A stretch of 59,038 bases of DNA from Oscillospiraceae bacterium (GTDB lineage: Bacteria; Bacillota; Clostridia; Oscillospirales; Ruminococcaceae): positions 1 to 59,038 of the forward strand of contig JAFWEV010000014.1 in assembly GCA_017512745.1 (NCBI GenBank). The letters run 5' to 3'. The stretch's first letter is position 1; every line of letters begins with the position of its first letter. Below are positions 43,003-52,164 of the stretch, one piece after another. The notes beneath the pieces were generated by a model. It did no database searches and was not told where the DNA came from. It saw only the letters and a list, made by a program, of their open reading frames with translations. The translations under genes and the position numbers were made by a program.

Positions 43003-44778
43003 ATGATTAAAAAACTCGCCAGGAGTGTGAGAGAATATAAAACATTTGCCATACTCACACCGCTTTTCATATCACTGGAAGTAGCAATGGAGGTAGTCAT
43101 ACCCAGGCTCCTTGCAGTGATGATAGACAATGGCGTTGAAAAAGGGAACATGGGAGTCATTTACAGACAGGGTGCGATAATTCTGATCTGTGCTCTGGTG
43201 TCTCTGCTGGGAGGAGCGCTGTCTGCGAGATTCGGCGCGGTCGCATCCACCGGGTTCGCAAAAAACCTCAGACATGATGTGTTCAGAAATGTCCAGAATT
43301 TCTCTTTTGACAACATCGACCAGTTTTCCACTTCCAGTATCGTCACAAGACTGACCACGGATATCAACAATGTACAGATGGCTTTCCAGATGATCATCAG
43401 GATAGCTGTCAGAAGTCCGTTCATGCTGATATTCTCAGTCGTTATGGCGATATCGATCAACGCTAAAGTTGCCTGGATCTTTATCATTGCGCTCCCGCTT
43501 CTTGCGGTGATCGTATTTTTCCTGGGATCGAAAGCGCATCCTATATTCGAAAAGGTCTTCAAATCATATGATGAAATGAACCGGGTCGTTCAGGAAAATG
43601 TACGAGGGATACGTGTTGTCAAGGCGTTTGTGCGCGAGGAATATGAGAATAAAAAATTCAGAGACTCGTCAGACAGGATCTATCAGCTGTACATAAAAGT
43701 TGAGAAGATGATGGCATTCATGTCTCCGGTAATGCAGATGATATCATACCTCAGCATGTTGGCCGTCTGCTGGATGGGCGCTCATCTCATAGTCGGCGGA
43801 AGCATGGGCAAGGGCGAACTCATGAGTCTCATGACATATACTATGCAGATACTCTCAAGCCTTATGATGCTTCATATGATCTTCATTATGATCATTATTT
43901 CGAGAGCTTCGGCGGAAAGAGTCTGCGAACTGCTCGATACCGAGAGCAATATTGTGTCTCCGGAAGATCCTGTCACGGAAGTTAAAGACGGATCGATCAG
44001 GTTCCATGATGTGGATTTCAAATACCATTCCGAATCAGGGGAGTATGATAAAAACGATCCGAAATCCCGTGATCAGCTGGCACTTAAGGATGTCACGCTC
44101 AATATCAGATCGGGCGAGGTCATAGGGATAATCGGAGGTACAGGCTCTTCTAAGTCCACAATGGTCCAGCTTATCCCGAGACTGTATGATGTCACGCAGG
44201 GATATATCGAAGTCGGTGGTGTTGACGTCAGGGATTATGATCTCAATGTCCTCAGAAATTCCGTGGCAATGGTGCTGCAGAAGAATGAACTGTTCTCCGG
44301 CACGATCGCAGAGAATTTGAGATGGGGCAATGAAGATGCGACCCAGGAGGAGATCGAAGAGGCGGCCAGGATCGCTCAGGCAGACGACTTCATCAGAGAG
44401 TTCCCCGACGGATATGAAACCCATATAGAACAGGGCGGAACGAATGTGTCCGGAGGTCAGAAGCAGAGACTGTGTATTGCCAGAGCCCTGCTGAAGAAAC
44501 CCAAGATCATCATCATGGATGACTCGACAAGTGCGGTCGATACAAAGACTGACAAGAGGATCAGGGAAGCGTTCAGAAAGGCGATACCCGAAACGACGAA
44601 GATCATAATCGCACAGAGAATAGCATCAGTCCAGGATGCTGACAGAATAATCGTAATGGATAACGGCCGTATCAACGGTATCGGAACTCACGAAGAACTG
44701 ATTCAGAACAACGACATATACAGAGAAGTATATGAATCTCAGCAGGAAGGGGATGGTGACTTTGACAAAGCAGAGTAA
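43003..44778 (+). CDS. ABC exporter subunit with degenerate ATP site (second heterodimer)
   Basis: A 591-residue half-transporter. Walker A reads GGTGSSKST (Ser replaces the usual Gly before Lys), the signature is VSGGQKQR and Walker B is IIMDDSTSAVD with Asp in place of the catalytic Glu. These changes mark the degenerate-site half of a heterodimeric multidrug-type exporter. GGAG precedes the ATG. It overlaps the next gene by 26 bases. MarR control suggests a role in resistance to a toxic compound. Confidence 0.9.
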   Translation: MIKKLARSVREYKTFAILTPLFISLEVAMEVVIPRLLAVMIDNGVEKGNMGVIYRQGAIILICALVSLLGGALSARFGAVASTGFAKNLRHDVFRNVQNFSFDNIDQFSTSSIVTRLTTDINNVQMAFQMIIRIAVRSPFMLIFSVVMAISINAKVAWIFIIALPLLAVIVFFLGSKAHPIFEKVFKSYDEMNRVVQENVRGIRVVKAFVREEYENKKFRDSSDRIYQLYIKVEKMMAFMSPVMQMISYLSMLAVCWMGAHLIVGGSMGKGELMSLMTYTMQILSSLMMLHMIFIMIIISRASAERVCELLDTESNIVSPEDPVTEVKDGSIRFHDVDFKYHSESGEYDKNDPKSRDQLALKDVTLNIRSGEVIGIIGGTGSSKSTMVQLIPRLYDVTQGYIEVGGVDVRDYDLNVLRNSVAMVLQKNELFSGTIAENLRWGNEDATQEEIEEAARIAQADDFIREFPDGYETHIEQGGTNVSGGQKQRLCIARALLKKPKIIIMDDSTSAVDTKTDKRIREAFRKAIPETTKIIIAQRIASVQDADRIIVMDNGRINGIGTHEELIQNNDIYREVYESQQEGDGDFDKAE

Positions 44779-46723
44779 TAACAGCCAGGGACAAAGACCC
44801 ATGCCTGCCAGAGGTGGAGCCAGGCGCGGCTCAATGAAAGATGCCATAAAGAACAACACCATAAGCAAGGGAACGGTAAAGAGACTACTAGCATACTTCA
44901 AACCGCATCTCTTTAAGCTTGTCATCGTTATTATCGCGATCATTTTGACCGCTCTTGCAAGCGTTCAGGCGTCACTGTTCATAGAAAATGTTATCGATGA
45001 CTACATCACACCGATGATAGCCACCGGTTCGACCGACTTCAGCGGCCTTGCGAGATTCATGCTGAAGATACTTGCTATTCTCAGCTGCGGTGCGATCTGC
45101 GGATATGTTTACGCGAGACTCATGGCAGTCACATCCCAGACGATCCAGAAGAAGATCAGGGATGAGATGTTTGAGAAAATGCAGAAGCTGCCTATCGGGT
45201 TCTTTGACTCTCATACTCACGGCGACCTTATGAGTTACTATACCAACGACATAGATACGCTGAGAGAGTTTTTCTCAAGAACATTCCCGCAGCTGATAAA
45301 CTCAACGATAACCATAGTAACAGTATTTACCGCAATGATAGCAGAAAGCTGGATACTCACGATCGTTGTCGTAGCTACGTTGCTGCTCAAATTCAAGGTA
45401 GCCGAAAAACTCGGAGGAAGGTCCGGAAAGTATTTTGCGAAACAGCAGGCTGCAGTTGGCGCTCTTAACGGATATATAGAAGAGATGGTAAACGGCAGTA
45501 AGGTAGTCAAGACTTTCTGCCGAGAAGACAAGGTGAATGAGGAGTTCGATGAACTGAACGACAATCTCATATACAATGCCGCCGAAGCTAACAAGGCCGG
45601 AAACATGATGATGCCGATCCTTGCAAACATGAATCATATCGAGACGGTTCTTATTGCCATTATAGGCGGAGCGCTCGCCATTTCCGGATTCAGCGGACTG
45701 ACGCTCGGTAAACTTGCAGCGTTTATACAGCTGGCCAAGAGCTTCGGAAGACCGATAGATATGATGTCGCAGCAGGTCAACATCGTGATGCTCGCGCTTG
45801 CCGGAGCGGACAGAATATTCAAGCTCATGGATGAGGAACCGGAACACGATGAAGGATATGTCACGCTTGTGAATGCCAGAAGAGACAGTGAGGGCAATAT
45901 CACCGAGGCCGATATGCATACCGGTCTGTGGGCGTGGAAACACCCGCATGGTGACGGAACGCTGACATACACTGAGCTGAAAGGTGACGTGAGATTCTTC
46001 GACGTCGACTTCTCATATGTTGAAGGGAAACAGATACTGCACGATATCACCCTTTACGGTAAACCGGGGCAGAAGATAGCTTTTGTCGGAGCAACCGGTG
46101 CAGGCAAGACGACGATCACCAATCTTATCAACAGATTCTACGATATAGAAGACGGAAAGATCAGGTATGATGCCATCAATATCAACAAGATAAAGAAGCC
46201 GGATCTGAGAAGATCTCTCGGAATGGTACTTCAGGACGTCAACCTGTTCACAGGGACCGTCAGGGAGAATATCCGTTACGGTAAACTGGATGCCACTGAT
46301 GAGGAAGTCGAAGCAGCCGCAAAACTGGTCAATGCCGACGGATTTATCAGGATGCTGCCGAACGGATACGATACCATGATCTCAGAAGAAGAGGGCAGCC
46401 TGTCCCAGGGACAGCGGCAGCTGATATCAATAGCGAGAGCTGCGATAGCGGATCCGCCTGTAATGATCATGGACGAGGCAACTTCTTCGATAGATACCAG
46501 AACGGAGATGATCGTTCAGAAGGGTATGGATGCCCTGATGAAGGGAAGAACGGTATTCGTGATAGCTCATAGGCTTTCAACCATCAGGAACGCAAATGCA
46601 ATCGTAGTGCTCGATCACGGCCGGATTATTGAGCGCGGCAATCATGAGGATCTGATGAAACAGAAGGGTATCTATTATCAGATGTATACCGGAGCTTCGG
46701 AGAACACGCTGACAGGTATCTGA
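44753..46723 (+). CDS. ABC exporter subunit with catalytic ATP site (second heterodimer)
   Basis: A 656-residue half-transporter with a basic, Asn/Gln/Gly-rich N-terminus. Walker A is GATGAGKTT, Walker B is VMIMDEATSSID with Glu, and the signature is altered to LSQGQRQL, complementary to the preceding subunit. A linker of about 50 residues before the nucleotide domain (RRDSEGNITEADMHTGLWAW) is common in this Firmicutes subgroup. ATG at 44753 is preceded by AGGA at 5 bases; GTG at 44756 or TTG at 44762 are alternatives. Confidence 0.9.
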   Translation: MVTLTKQSNNSQGQRPMPARGGARRGSMKDAIKNNTISKGTVKRLLAYFKPHLFKLVIVIIAIILTALASVQASLFIENVIDDYITPMIATGSTDFSGLARFMLKILAILSCGAICGYVYARLMAVTSQTIQKKIRDEMFEKMQKLPIGFFDSHTHGDLMSYYTNDIDTLREFFSRTFPQLINSTITIVTVFTAMIAESWILTIVVVATLLLKFKVAEKLGGRSGKYFAKQQAAVGALNGYIEEMVNGSKVVKTFCREDKVNEEFDELNDNLIYNAAEANKAGNMMMPILANMNHIETVLIAIIGGALAISGFSGLTLGKLAAFIQLAKSFGRPIDMMSQQVNIVMLALAGADRIFKLMDEEPEHDEGYVTLVNARRDSEGNITEADMHTGLWAWKHPHGDGTLTYTELKGDVRFFDVDFSYVEGKQILHDITLYGKPGQKIAFVGATGAGKTTITNLINRFYDIEDGKIRYDAININKIKKPDLRRSLGMVLQDVNLFTGTVRENIRYGKLDATDEEVEAAAKLVNADGFIRMLPNGYDTMISEEEGSLSQGQRQLISIARAAIADPPVMIMDEATSSIDTRTEMIVQKGMDALMKGRTVFVIAHRLSTIRNANAIVVLDHGRIIERGNHEDLMKQKGIYYQMYTGASENTLTGI

Positions 46724-46772
46724 TCAATCTTTTTTGATGGCCACAGAAAGACCACTGCAAGTGAATAACATT

Positions 46773-46811
46773 CAAGGATCTCTCAGTTAATGCGGGATCC
46801 TTGTCTTTTTT
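46773..46811 (+). terminator. Terminator of the marR-ABC operon
   Basis: CAAGGATC (46773-46780) pairs with GATCCTTG (46796-46803), followed by TCTTTTTT. Confidence 0.75.
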
Positions 46812-46839
46812 GCATAATGGAAGGCATCGTGACACAAAG

Positions 46840-46868
46840 TTGAGTAAGTGATTGGAAAAACCTATAAT
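46840..46868 (+). promoter_or_regulatory. pepT promoter
   Basis: TTGAGT (46840-46845), 17 bases, TATAAT (46863-46868). Confidence 0.7.
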
Positions 46869-46928
46869 AACTGCAGATGATAATAAGTCCGGGGAAACAG
46901 TTCCCGGACATAAGTGGAGGAAGATAAA

Positions 46929-48149
46929 GTGAAAGCTTATGAAAGACTCATAAAATACGCCCAGATACCGACGGCTTCAGATGAAGCTTCCGATTCTGTG
47001 CCATCCACCCCTGAACAACTGGATTTTGCAAGATTCATGGTCGAGGAAATGAAGGCCATAGGCATTGAGGATGCAAAGACAGATGAGAACGGATATGCGT
47101 TCGGCACCATTCCGGCAACTCCGGGATATGAGGATGTCGACGTCATAGGATATCTTGCCCACAACGATACCGTAAGAGAAGTGCAGTACTGGGATATAAA
47201 ACCATCAGTGATAGAATGCAACGGAGAGTATCTTCCTCTCAATGAGGAAAAAGGCATCAGGACCACACTTGATGAATGTCCCGATATCGCAAGACTCAAG
47301 GGTAAACATCTTGTGGTGACCGACGGAACTACGCTGCTCGGTGCAGATGACAAGGCGGGAACAGCAACGATCATGGCTGCTGCCGAAAGGCTGCTTGCAA
47401 ACGAAGTTCCTCACGGAAAGATAAGACTCGGATTCACACCGGACGAAGAGATAGGTAGAGGTCCGGATCACTTTGATGTAAAGGAATTCGGAGCCAGATT
47501 CGCCTATACTCTCGACGGCGGAAGATTCGGAGAAGTCTGCGGAGAGACATTCAACGCTGCCGCGGCAAGAGTTCTTGCCCAGGGATACTCAACACATCCG
47601 GGTGCAGCGAAAAACAAGATGAGAAATGCCATAAGGATAGCCGCTGAGTTTGACAGTCTCCTTCCCGATTCGGAGAGACCTGAGACGACAGAGGACAGAG
47701 AGGGCTTCTACCATTCCGTAGCAATTAAAGGACAGGTAGACAATGCGGAGATAGACTACATCATCCGCGATCATGACTACGGCATACTTGAGAAGCGCAT
47801 CCAGCATCTTGAAGAAGTGAGGGATCTGCTTAACAGAAAATACGGTGCGGGAACCATCACTCTTGAGATATCACACACATATGACAATATGGCAAAGGCT
47901 CTTGAGCCATACCCGCAGCTCATGGAGAATGCAAAAGAAGCCATAAGAGCATGCGGCGGAACCGTAGTAGAAACTGCGGTCCGCGGAGGCACAGACGGAT
48001 CACAGCTATCATATATGGGACTGCCGTGCCCGAATCTCGGAACAGGGGCATATGTATGTCACAGTGTAAAGGAATTCGCATGCTGTGAAGAGATGGATCA
48101 GACAGTTGACATGCTCGTGTGTCTGGCGGGTCTGTTCGCACGCAGATAA
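46929..48149 (+). CDS. pepT: Peptidase T (tripeptide aminopeptidase)
   Basis: A 406-residue M20-family zinc aminopeptidase that releases N-terminal residues from tripeptides; length matches E. coli PepT (408). Motifs: YLAHNDTV, TLLGADDKAGTATIMAAA, TPDEEIGRGPDHFDV and RGGTDGSQLSYMGLPCPNLGTG. GTG at 46929 is chosen because GTGGAGG lies 7-8 bases upstream; an in-frame GTG at 46914 overlaps that site. It likely processes peptides brought in by the importer. Confidence 0.95.
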   Translation: MKAYERLIKYAQIPTASDEASDSVPSTPEQLDFARFMVEEMKAIGIEDAKTDENGYAFGTIPATPGYEDVDVIGYLAHNDTVREVQYWDIKPSVIECNGEYLPLNEEKGIRTTLDECPDIARLKGKHLVVTDGTTLLGADDKAGTATIMAAAERLLANEVPHGKIRLGFTPDEEIGRGPDHFDVKEFGARFAYTLDGGRFGEVCGETFNAAAARVLAQGYSTHPGAAKNKMRNAIRIAAEFDSLLPDSERPETTEDREGFYHSVAIKGQVDNAEIDYIIRDHDYGILEKRIQHLEEVRDLLNRKYGAGTITLEISHTYDNMAKALEPYPQLMENAKEAIRACGGTVVETAVRGGTDGSQLSYMGLPCPNLGTGAYVCHSVKEFACCEEMDQTVDMLVCLAGLFARR

Positions 48150-48151
48150 CG

Positions 48152-48180
48152 TTGCCTCTTAAAATTGTTAATGATAAAAT
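48152..48180 (+). promoter_or_regulatory. Promoter of the PfkB-BtpA pair
   Basis: TTGCCT (48152-48157), 17 bases, TAAAAT (48175-48180), immediately after pepT. Confidence 0.55.
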
Positions 48181-48215
48181 TTTAGTGCGAAATTACTTAT
48201 CGGGGGAAATCAATA

Positions 48216-49175
48216 ATGACCGAATATCTTGCCTGCGGCAATATAATGTCCGATGTTGTGGTGGATTCTGTCGGAAAGACGGAAGCTTCCGAGATAGGCA
48301 AAACCGGAAAACTGTATATAGGCGGACCGGCTATGTATGCTCTCTCGGGAATGAGGCTCTGGACGAAGAGCTGCAAACTTGTAAGCCATACAGGAGCTGA
48401 TTTTGTCGATGATTATAAACCGTGGATGGACAGGAACGGATTGACCAGCGAATCGATCATACCGTTACTTGAACATGTCACTGTACATGAACTGAGCTAT
48501 GACCGTGAGGACGGAGGATATAATTTTGCTTCGAGGTACGGTCAGGAGCATCTCGGTTATCTCAAGACCAGACCTGCGGATATCGAAGAGGCGTGTGATC
48601 CCGGAGTAAAGGGCATGTATATGGCTCAGAACTGTGATTCCGTATGGTGGGAACAGTTTGCAAAAGTCAAAGAGAAAACCGGCATTAAGATGATGTGGGA
48701 GATAGAGTACAGTGCTGCGACCAAAAGAAATGTCACGCTTGAGAAGATAAAATGGTGTGCGGGATTTGCCGACATGTGGTCGATAAATCACAATGAAGCA
48801 TCGCATCTCTTCAAGATCCCGCGTGAGAATGATGAAGACATTATCAACGAGATAATGAAGATGCCCGTCGAGCTGACTCTCTACCGTGTCGGTCAAAGAG
48901 GCTCTTTTGCTGTAACTCCGACCAATGCTTATTTCTGTCCCGCAATAGACCCGCACGGTCCGTCCGTGGATCCTACGGGATGCGGAAACAACTCCACTGG
49001 TGCCGCGATGTATGCGCATGTCGCCGGCAACGACCCGCTTATGGTTGCAGTAATGGCAAATATCTCATCCGGATATAACGCCATGCAGTTCGGACCTGTG
49101 CCGATTTATACGGACGACATAATGGCAGAGGCAAAAGCTCTTGCCGACAAATATTATGCAGAACTTAAAAAATAA
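48216..49175 (+). CDS. PfkB-family carbohydrate kinase-like protein with altered catalytic motif
   Basis: A 319-residue ribokinase-fold protein: start YLACGNIMSDVVVDSVG, GGPAMYALSG (the usual GGxxxN region with Met-Tyr-Ala) and the C-terminal DPTGCGNNSTGAAMYA. The canonical motif here is DTxGAGD, whose Asp is the catalytic base; this protein has Asn258 instead. It may be a kinase with changed chemistry, a sugar-binding protein or a pseudokinase. GGGGGA precedes the ATG. The next gene follows after 21 bases, and nucleoside hydrolase genes are close by, suggesting a ribose or nucleoside substrate. Confidence 0.78.
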   Translation: MTEYLACGNIMSDVVVDSVGKTEASEIGKTGKLYIGGPAMYALSGMRLWTKSCKLVSHTGADFVDDYKPWMDRNGLTSESIIPLLEHVTVHELSYDREDGGYNFASRYGQEHLGYLKTRPADIEEACDPGVKGMYMAQNCDSVWWEQFAKVKEKTGIKMMWEIEYSAATKRNVTLEKIKWCAGFADMWSINHNEASHLFKIPRENDEDIINEIMKMPVELTLYRVGQRGSFAVTPTNAYFCPAIDPHGPSVDPTGCGNNSTGAAMYAHVAGNDPLMVAVMANISSGYNAMQFGPVPIYTDDIMAEAKALADKYYAELKK

Positions 49176-49196
49176 GAGATTAGGAGATTTTTAACC

Positions 49197-50015
49197 ATGG
49201 GAAAAATGTTTGAAGAAAACAGAGGGAAAAAGCTGATATTCGGTCTTATCCATCTTCTTCCTCTTCCGGGCACACCGTTCTTTGAAGAAGGACTTCTTGA
49301 GAAGTCCCTCGACAAGGCTCTCAGGGATGCTGAAGCTCTTCAGAAGGGCGGAGCATCCGGATGCCTCGTGCAGTCAGTTGACAGAGTATTCCCGAATACT
49401 GACGAGACAGATCCCGCACGTGTTGCAGGGATCACAATGATCGCAACAAGAGTCAGAGACCTTGTGGGACCTGACTTCAAAGTCGGAGTACAGCTCATGT
49501 GGAACTGCATTACTCCCTCACTTGCAGCATGCAAAGCAGTAGGTGCAGACTTTACAAGATGCACGGCTTTCATCGGCTCAACGGATTCCAAGTTCGGTCG
49601 TATCGAGGCCAATCCTTACAAGGTAATGAACTACCGCAAGGCGATCAAGGCTGACGATGTTGCAATGATCTCCGAGATCTCCGGATACCATCATCTCGGC
49701 GAGTACAGCAAAGCCCATATTCAGGATCTCGCAGTGTCTTCACTCAATTACGGTGCAGACGCGGTCGAAGTTATGGCGAGAGATGCGGCAATGAATGAGC
49801 AGCTCTGCAGGGACATCAAGGAAGTCAGCTTCCACGGCCAGGAGATCCCGATCATCCTCGGCGGCGGAACAGATGTGGAGAACTGTCAGGAGAGACTCAA
49901 ATATGCTGACGGCGCGCTTGTCGGAAGAGCGTTTGAGGACGGCAACTGGGGCGGGAACATCAATCCCGAGACAGTCAGAAAATATATGGAGAAGATCCAT
50001 GCCATCGAAGGCTGA
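49197..50015 (+). CDS. BtpA/SgcQ family TIM-barrel protein
   Basis: A 272-residue protein of the BtpA/SgcQ family: KLIFGLIHLLPLPGTPFFE at the start, DAEALQKGGASGCLVQ, VGVQLMWNCITPSLAACKAVGADFTRC and the phosphate-binding-like IILGGGTDVENC with ADGALVGRAF. BtpA was named for photosystem I biogenesis, but in heterotrophs the family occurs with sugar genes and the GG motif suggests binding of a phosphorylated sugar. Probably an enzyme acting on the product of the preceding PfkB-like protein; this is inference. Confidence 0.85.
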   Translation: MGKMFEENRGKKLIFGLIHLLPLPGTPFFEEGLLEKSLDKALRDAEALQKGGASGCLVQSVDRVFPNTDETDPARVAGITMIATRVRDLVGPDFKVGVQLMWNCITPSLAACKAVGADFTRCTAFIGSTDSKFGRIEANPYKVMNYRKAIKADDVAMISEISGYHHLGEYSKAHIQDLAVSSLNYGADAVEVMARDAAMNEQLCRDIKEVSFHGQEIPIILGGGTDVENCQERLKYADGALVGRAFEDGNWGGNINPETVRKYMEKIHAIEG

Positions 50016-50033
50016 TATGCACAATAAAAACAT

Positions 50034-50062
50034 GGAGCGGTCGAAAGACCGCTCCGTTTTCT
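50034..50062 (+). terminator. Terminator of the BtpA gene
   Basis: GGAGCGGTC and GACCGCTCC around GAAA, followed by GTTTTCTT. Confidence 0.85.
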
Positions 50063-50065
50063 TCA

Positions 50066-50107
50066 GATGAAAAACCCGGAGCCCTTTCTGCAAGGACTTC
50101 CGGGTTT
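50066..50107 (-). terminator. Terminator of the leftward nucleoside hydrolase operon
   Basis: AAACCCGG (50072-50079) and CCGGGTTT (50100-50107); on the reverse strand a TTTTT run follows. Two oppositely oriented terminators sit back to back here. Confidence 0.7.
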
Positions 50108-50124
50108 AGTTGAATTCTCAGTAC

Positions 50125-51084
50125 TTATTGCAGCTGATCGTCGAGTTTCTTGCAGCTGTCATAGATGAGCTGACAGAACTTCTCATCATCAAGATGCCAG
50201 CAGATGGTCGTGTTGGGAATGACATTGCTTGCATAGTACATTCCGCCGCAGCGCTTTCCGACGGTCGCACCGTATGAATAACCGCCTCTGACATCAACTT
50301 CGACATATTCCTCATCGGTGACAGTGATAATGGAAGGATCGATCATGTATGCGGCAGCGATGGCGTCACAAAGGACTGCGCCTTTGCCTTTGGAATGGAC
50401 TTCTCTTTCGCCTATGAGCTGGGCAGCGACTTTGGAGACGGGGCCGCCGATCGAATCGATCTTCTTCACCCATTCTCCGCTTATTCTGCCCTCAAAGCAG
50501 ATCTCAAGTCCGATCATGACGATCGGGATACCGCTCTGGAACATGATCCTTGCCGCCCACGCGTCTGCCCATACGTTGAATTCGGCGGCAGCTGTCTGAT
50601 TTCCTCCTGTGATGGCTCCGCCCATGATCACGATCTTCTTTACGAGAGAGGAGAAATCGGGATATTTGAGCATTGCGGTAGCGATATTTGTATACGGACC
50701 CACAGCCAGGATCTCAAGCTCGTGAGGATACTTCTTTGCCATTTCATACATGAAATCCCATGCATACTTCTTCTCGACCGTCTTCACCGGATCGGGAAGA
50801 ACGACTCCGCCGAGACCTGTTGCACCATGAATGTTTTCCGGTACTCTGCGTTCGGCAATAAGAGCCTTGTCAGCTCCGTGAAACACCGGGATCTCTGTCT
50901 TTCCGGCAAGTTCGAGGAGAATGCAGGAATTCTTTTCAGTCTGCCATAGTGATTTGTTGCCGTCTACGGGACATACACCGAGGAGGTCAAACTGATCATC
51001 AGCCGCGAGCATCATAAAGAGAGCTACGGCATCGTCTACACCCGGATCACAGTCGAAAATAACGGGACGTTTTTTCAGTTCCAT
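50125..51084 (-). CDS. Nucleoside hydrolase (IUNH family), copy 1
   Basis: A 319-residue N-ribohydrolase that splits nucleosides into base and ribose. The calcium-binding motif VIFDCDPGVDDAVA, the VGPYTNIA segment, IVIMGGAI and AAEFNVWADAWAARIMF are all standard. The ribosome site AAGGAGG lies inside the end of the upstream hydrolase gene, two bases separate the ORFs, so the pair is one operon. It shares only moderate likeness with copy 2, so substrate ranges may differ. Confidence 0.92.
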   Translation of the reverse strand: MELKKRPVIFDCDPGVDDAVALFMMLAADDQFDLLGVCPVDGNKSLWQTEKNSCILLELAGKTEIPVFHGADKALIAERRVPENIHGATGLGGVVLPDPVKTVEKKYAWDFMYEMAKKYPHELEILAVGPYTNIATAMLKYPDFSSLVKKIVIMGGAITGGNQTAAAEFNVWADAWAARIMFQSGIPIVMIGLEICFEGRISGEWVKKIDSIGGPVSKVAAQLIGEREVHSKGKGAVLCDAIAAAYMIDPSIITVTDEEYVEVDVRGGYSYGATVGKRCGGMYYASNVIPNTTICWHLDDEKFCQLIYDSCKKLDDQLQ

Positions 51085-51086
51085 AA

Positions 51087-52037
51087 TTACTCTGCCTCCT
51101 TGAACACTTTTTCGAGAATATCAAAGTATTTTTCCCTGTCTACATTGAGAAGAACTTTTGTGAGTTTCGGGATATCGCCCGAATTGTGGAATCCGGCGGG
51201 GCGAGTGTCACATATGGACATCCCGTCGCAGAGACCGGAGTCAGTCTCTATATAGACTTTTGCATCGACATATTCAAAGATCTCAGGATGAAGCGCATAC
51301 ACTACGGGAAGGCTGTCGTACATCTGTATGGCAGGCTCGCCGACCAGGTTCTGCATGTGGCTCCCGTATTCTCTGACACCTCTTTCGCAGATGTTGTAGA
51401 AGACCTTTGCGGGCTTTGTATCGATATCCTTGAAACGCTCAACGTCGCTTGCCGTTATGTATGCCTTTTCGCATACATCAAGACCCGCAAGAACGATTGG
51501 CATTCCGAACGAGAACACGACTCTAGCGGCCTCCGGATCGGCATAGAAGTTGAGTTCAGCGGACGGTGACTCATTGCCCCAGCCTTTTGAACCGCCCATG
51601 ATGAAGATGCCGCCGACCTTTTCTCTCACAAGATCAGGCTCAAAGATCATGAGTTTTGCGATGTTCGTAAGAGGAGCAAGGGGAATGAGTGTTACCTTTG
51701 TATCACTCTTTCGCAGCTGATCGGCTATGAATTCCCAGGCGGGGAGATCTACCGGTTCTGAATGCGCCTTGTCTATATCGATGGGAAGGCGTCTTTCGGC
51801 TTCGCTTCCCACCCACAGATCTCTGACGAGAGGAACCTCTGATCCTTTTGCGACCGGGATATCCTTTTCCAGATAATCAATGAGTTCAAGAGTGTTTCTG
51901 AGTGTCTGACGAAGGGCAAGATTGCCGAAGTTCGTCGTGACACCGAGGACTTCGATGTCTTTGCTTGCAACACCGATGGAAATGGCTGTTGCGTCATCAC
52001 CGCCGGTATCGCAGTCATAAATAACTTTAATGGCCAA
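51087..52037 (-). CDS. Nucleoside hydrolase (IUNH family), copy 2
   Basis: A 316-residue N-ribohydrolase. The metal motif is YDCDTGGDDATA (Thr-Gly where copy 1 has Pro-Gly), followed by LAPLTNIAKL, IFIMGGSKGW and AELNFYADPEAARVVF, with Leu in place of the usual Phe in AEFN. It begins at TTG, 8 bases after GGGAGG. It leads the two-gene leftward operon; promoter probably at 52073-52101. Confidence 0.9.
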   Translation of the reverse strand: MAIKVIYDCDTGGDDATAISIGVASKDIEVLGVTTNFGNLALRQTLRNTLELIDYLEKDIPVAKGSEVPLVRDLWVGSEAERRLPIDIDKAHSEPVDLPAWEFIADQLRKSDTKVTLIPLAPLTNIAKLMIFEPDLVREKVGGIFIMGGSKGWGNESPSAELNFYADPEAARVVFSFGMPIVLAGLDVCEKAYITASDVERFKDIDTKPAKVFYNICERGVREYGSHMQNLVGEPAIQMYDSLPVVYALHPEIFEYVDAKVYIETDSGLCDGMSICDTRPAGFHNSGDIPKLTKVLLNVDREKYFDILEKVFKEAE

Positions 52038-52072
52038 AATGGATTCCTCCCTTTATTGTTTTTCTAGTGATA

Positions 52073-52101
52073 AGTATAGCATTTAGCGATTTGCTTGTCT
52101 T
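52073..52101 (-). promoter_or_regulatory. Probable promoter of the nucleoside hydrolase operon
   Basis: Reverse strand: AAGACA (52101-52096), 17 bases, TATACT (52078-52073). The -35 is weak and overlaps the -35 of the divergent Mrp promoter. Confidence 0.4.
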
Positions 52102-52128
52102 GTGAGAGACATAGCATTTTGTTATAAT
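52100..52128 (+). promoter_or_regulatory. Promoter of the Mrp/NBP35 gene
   Basis: TTGTGA (52100-52105), 17 bases, TATAAT (52123-52128). Confidence 0.65.
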
Positions 52129-52164
52129 ACGATTTGATCACAAAATTCGAAAAGAGGAATAATA

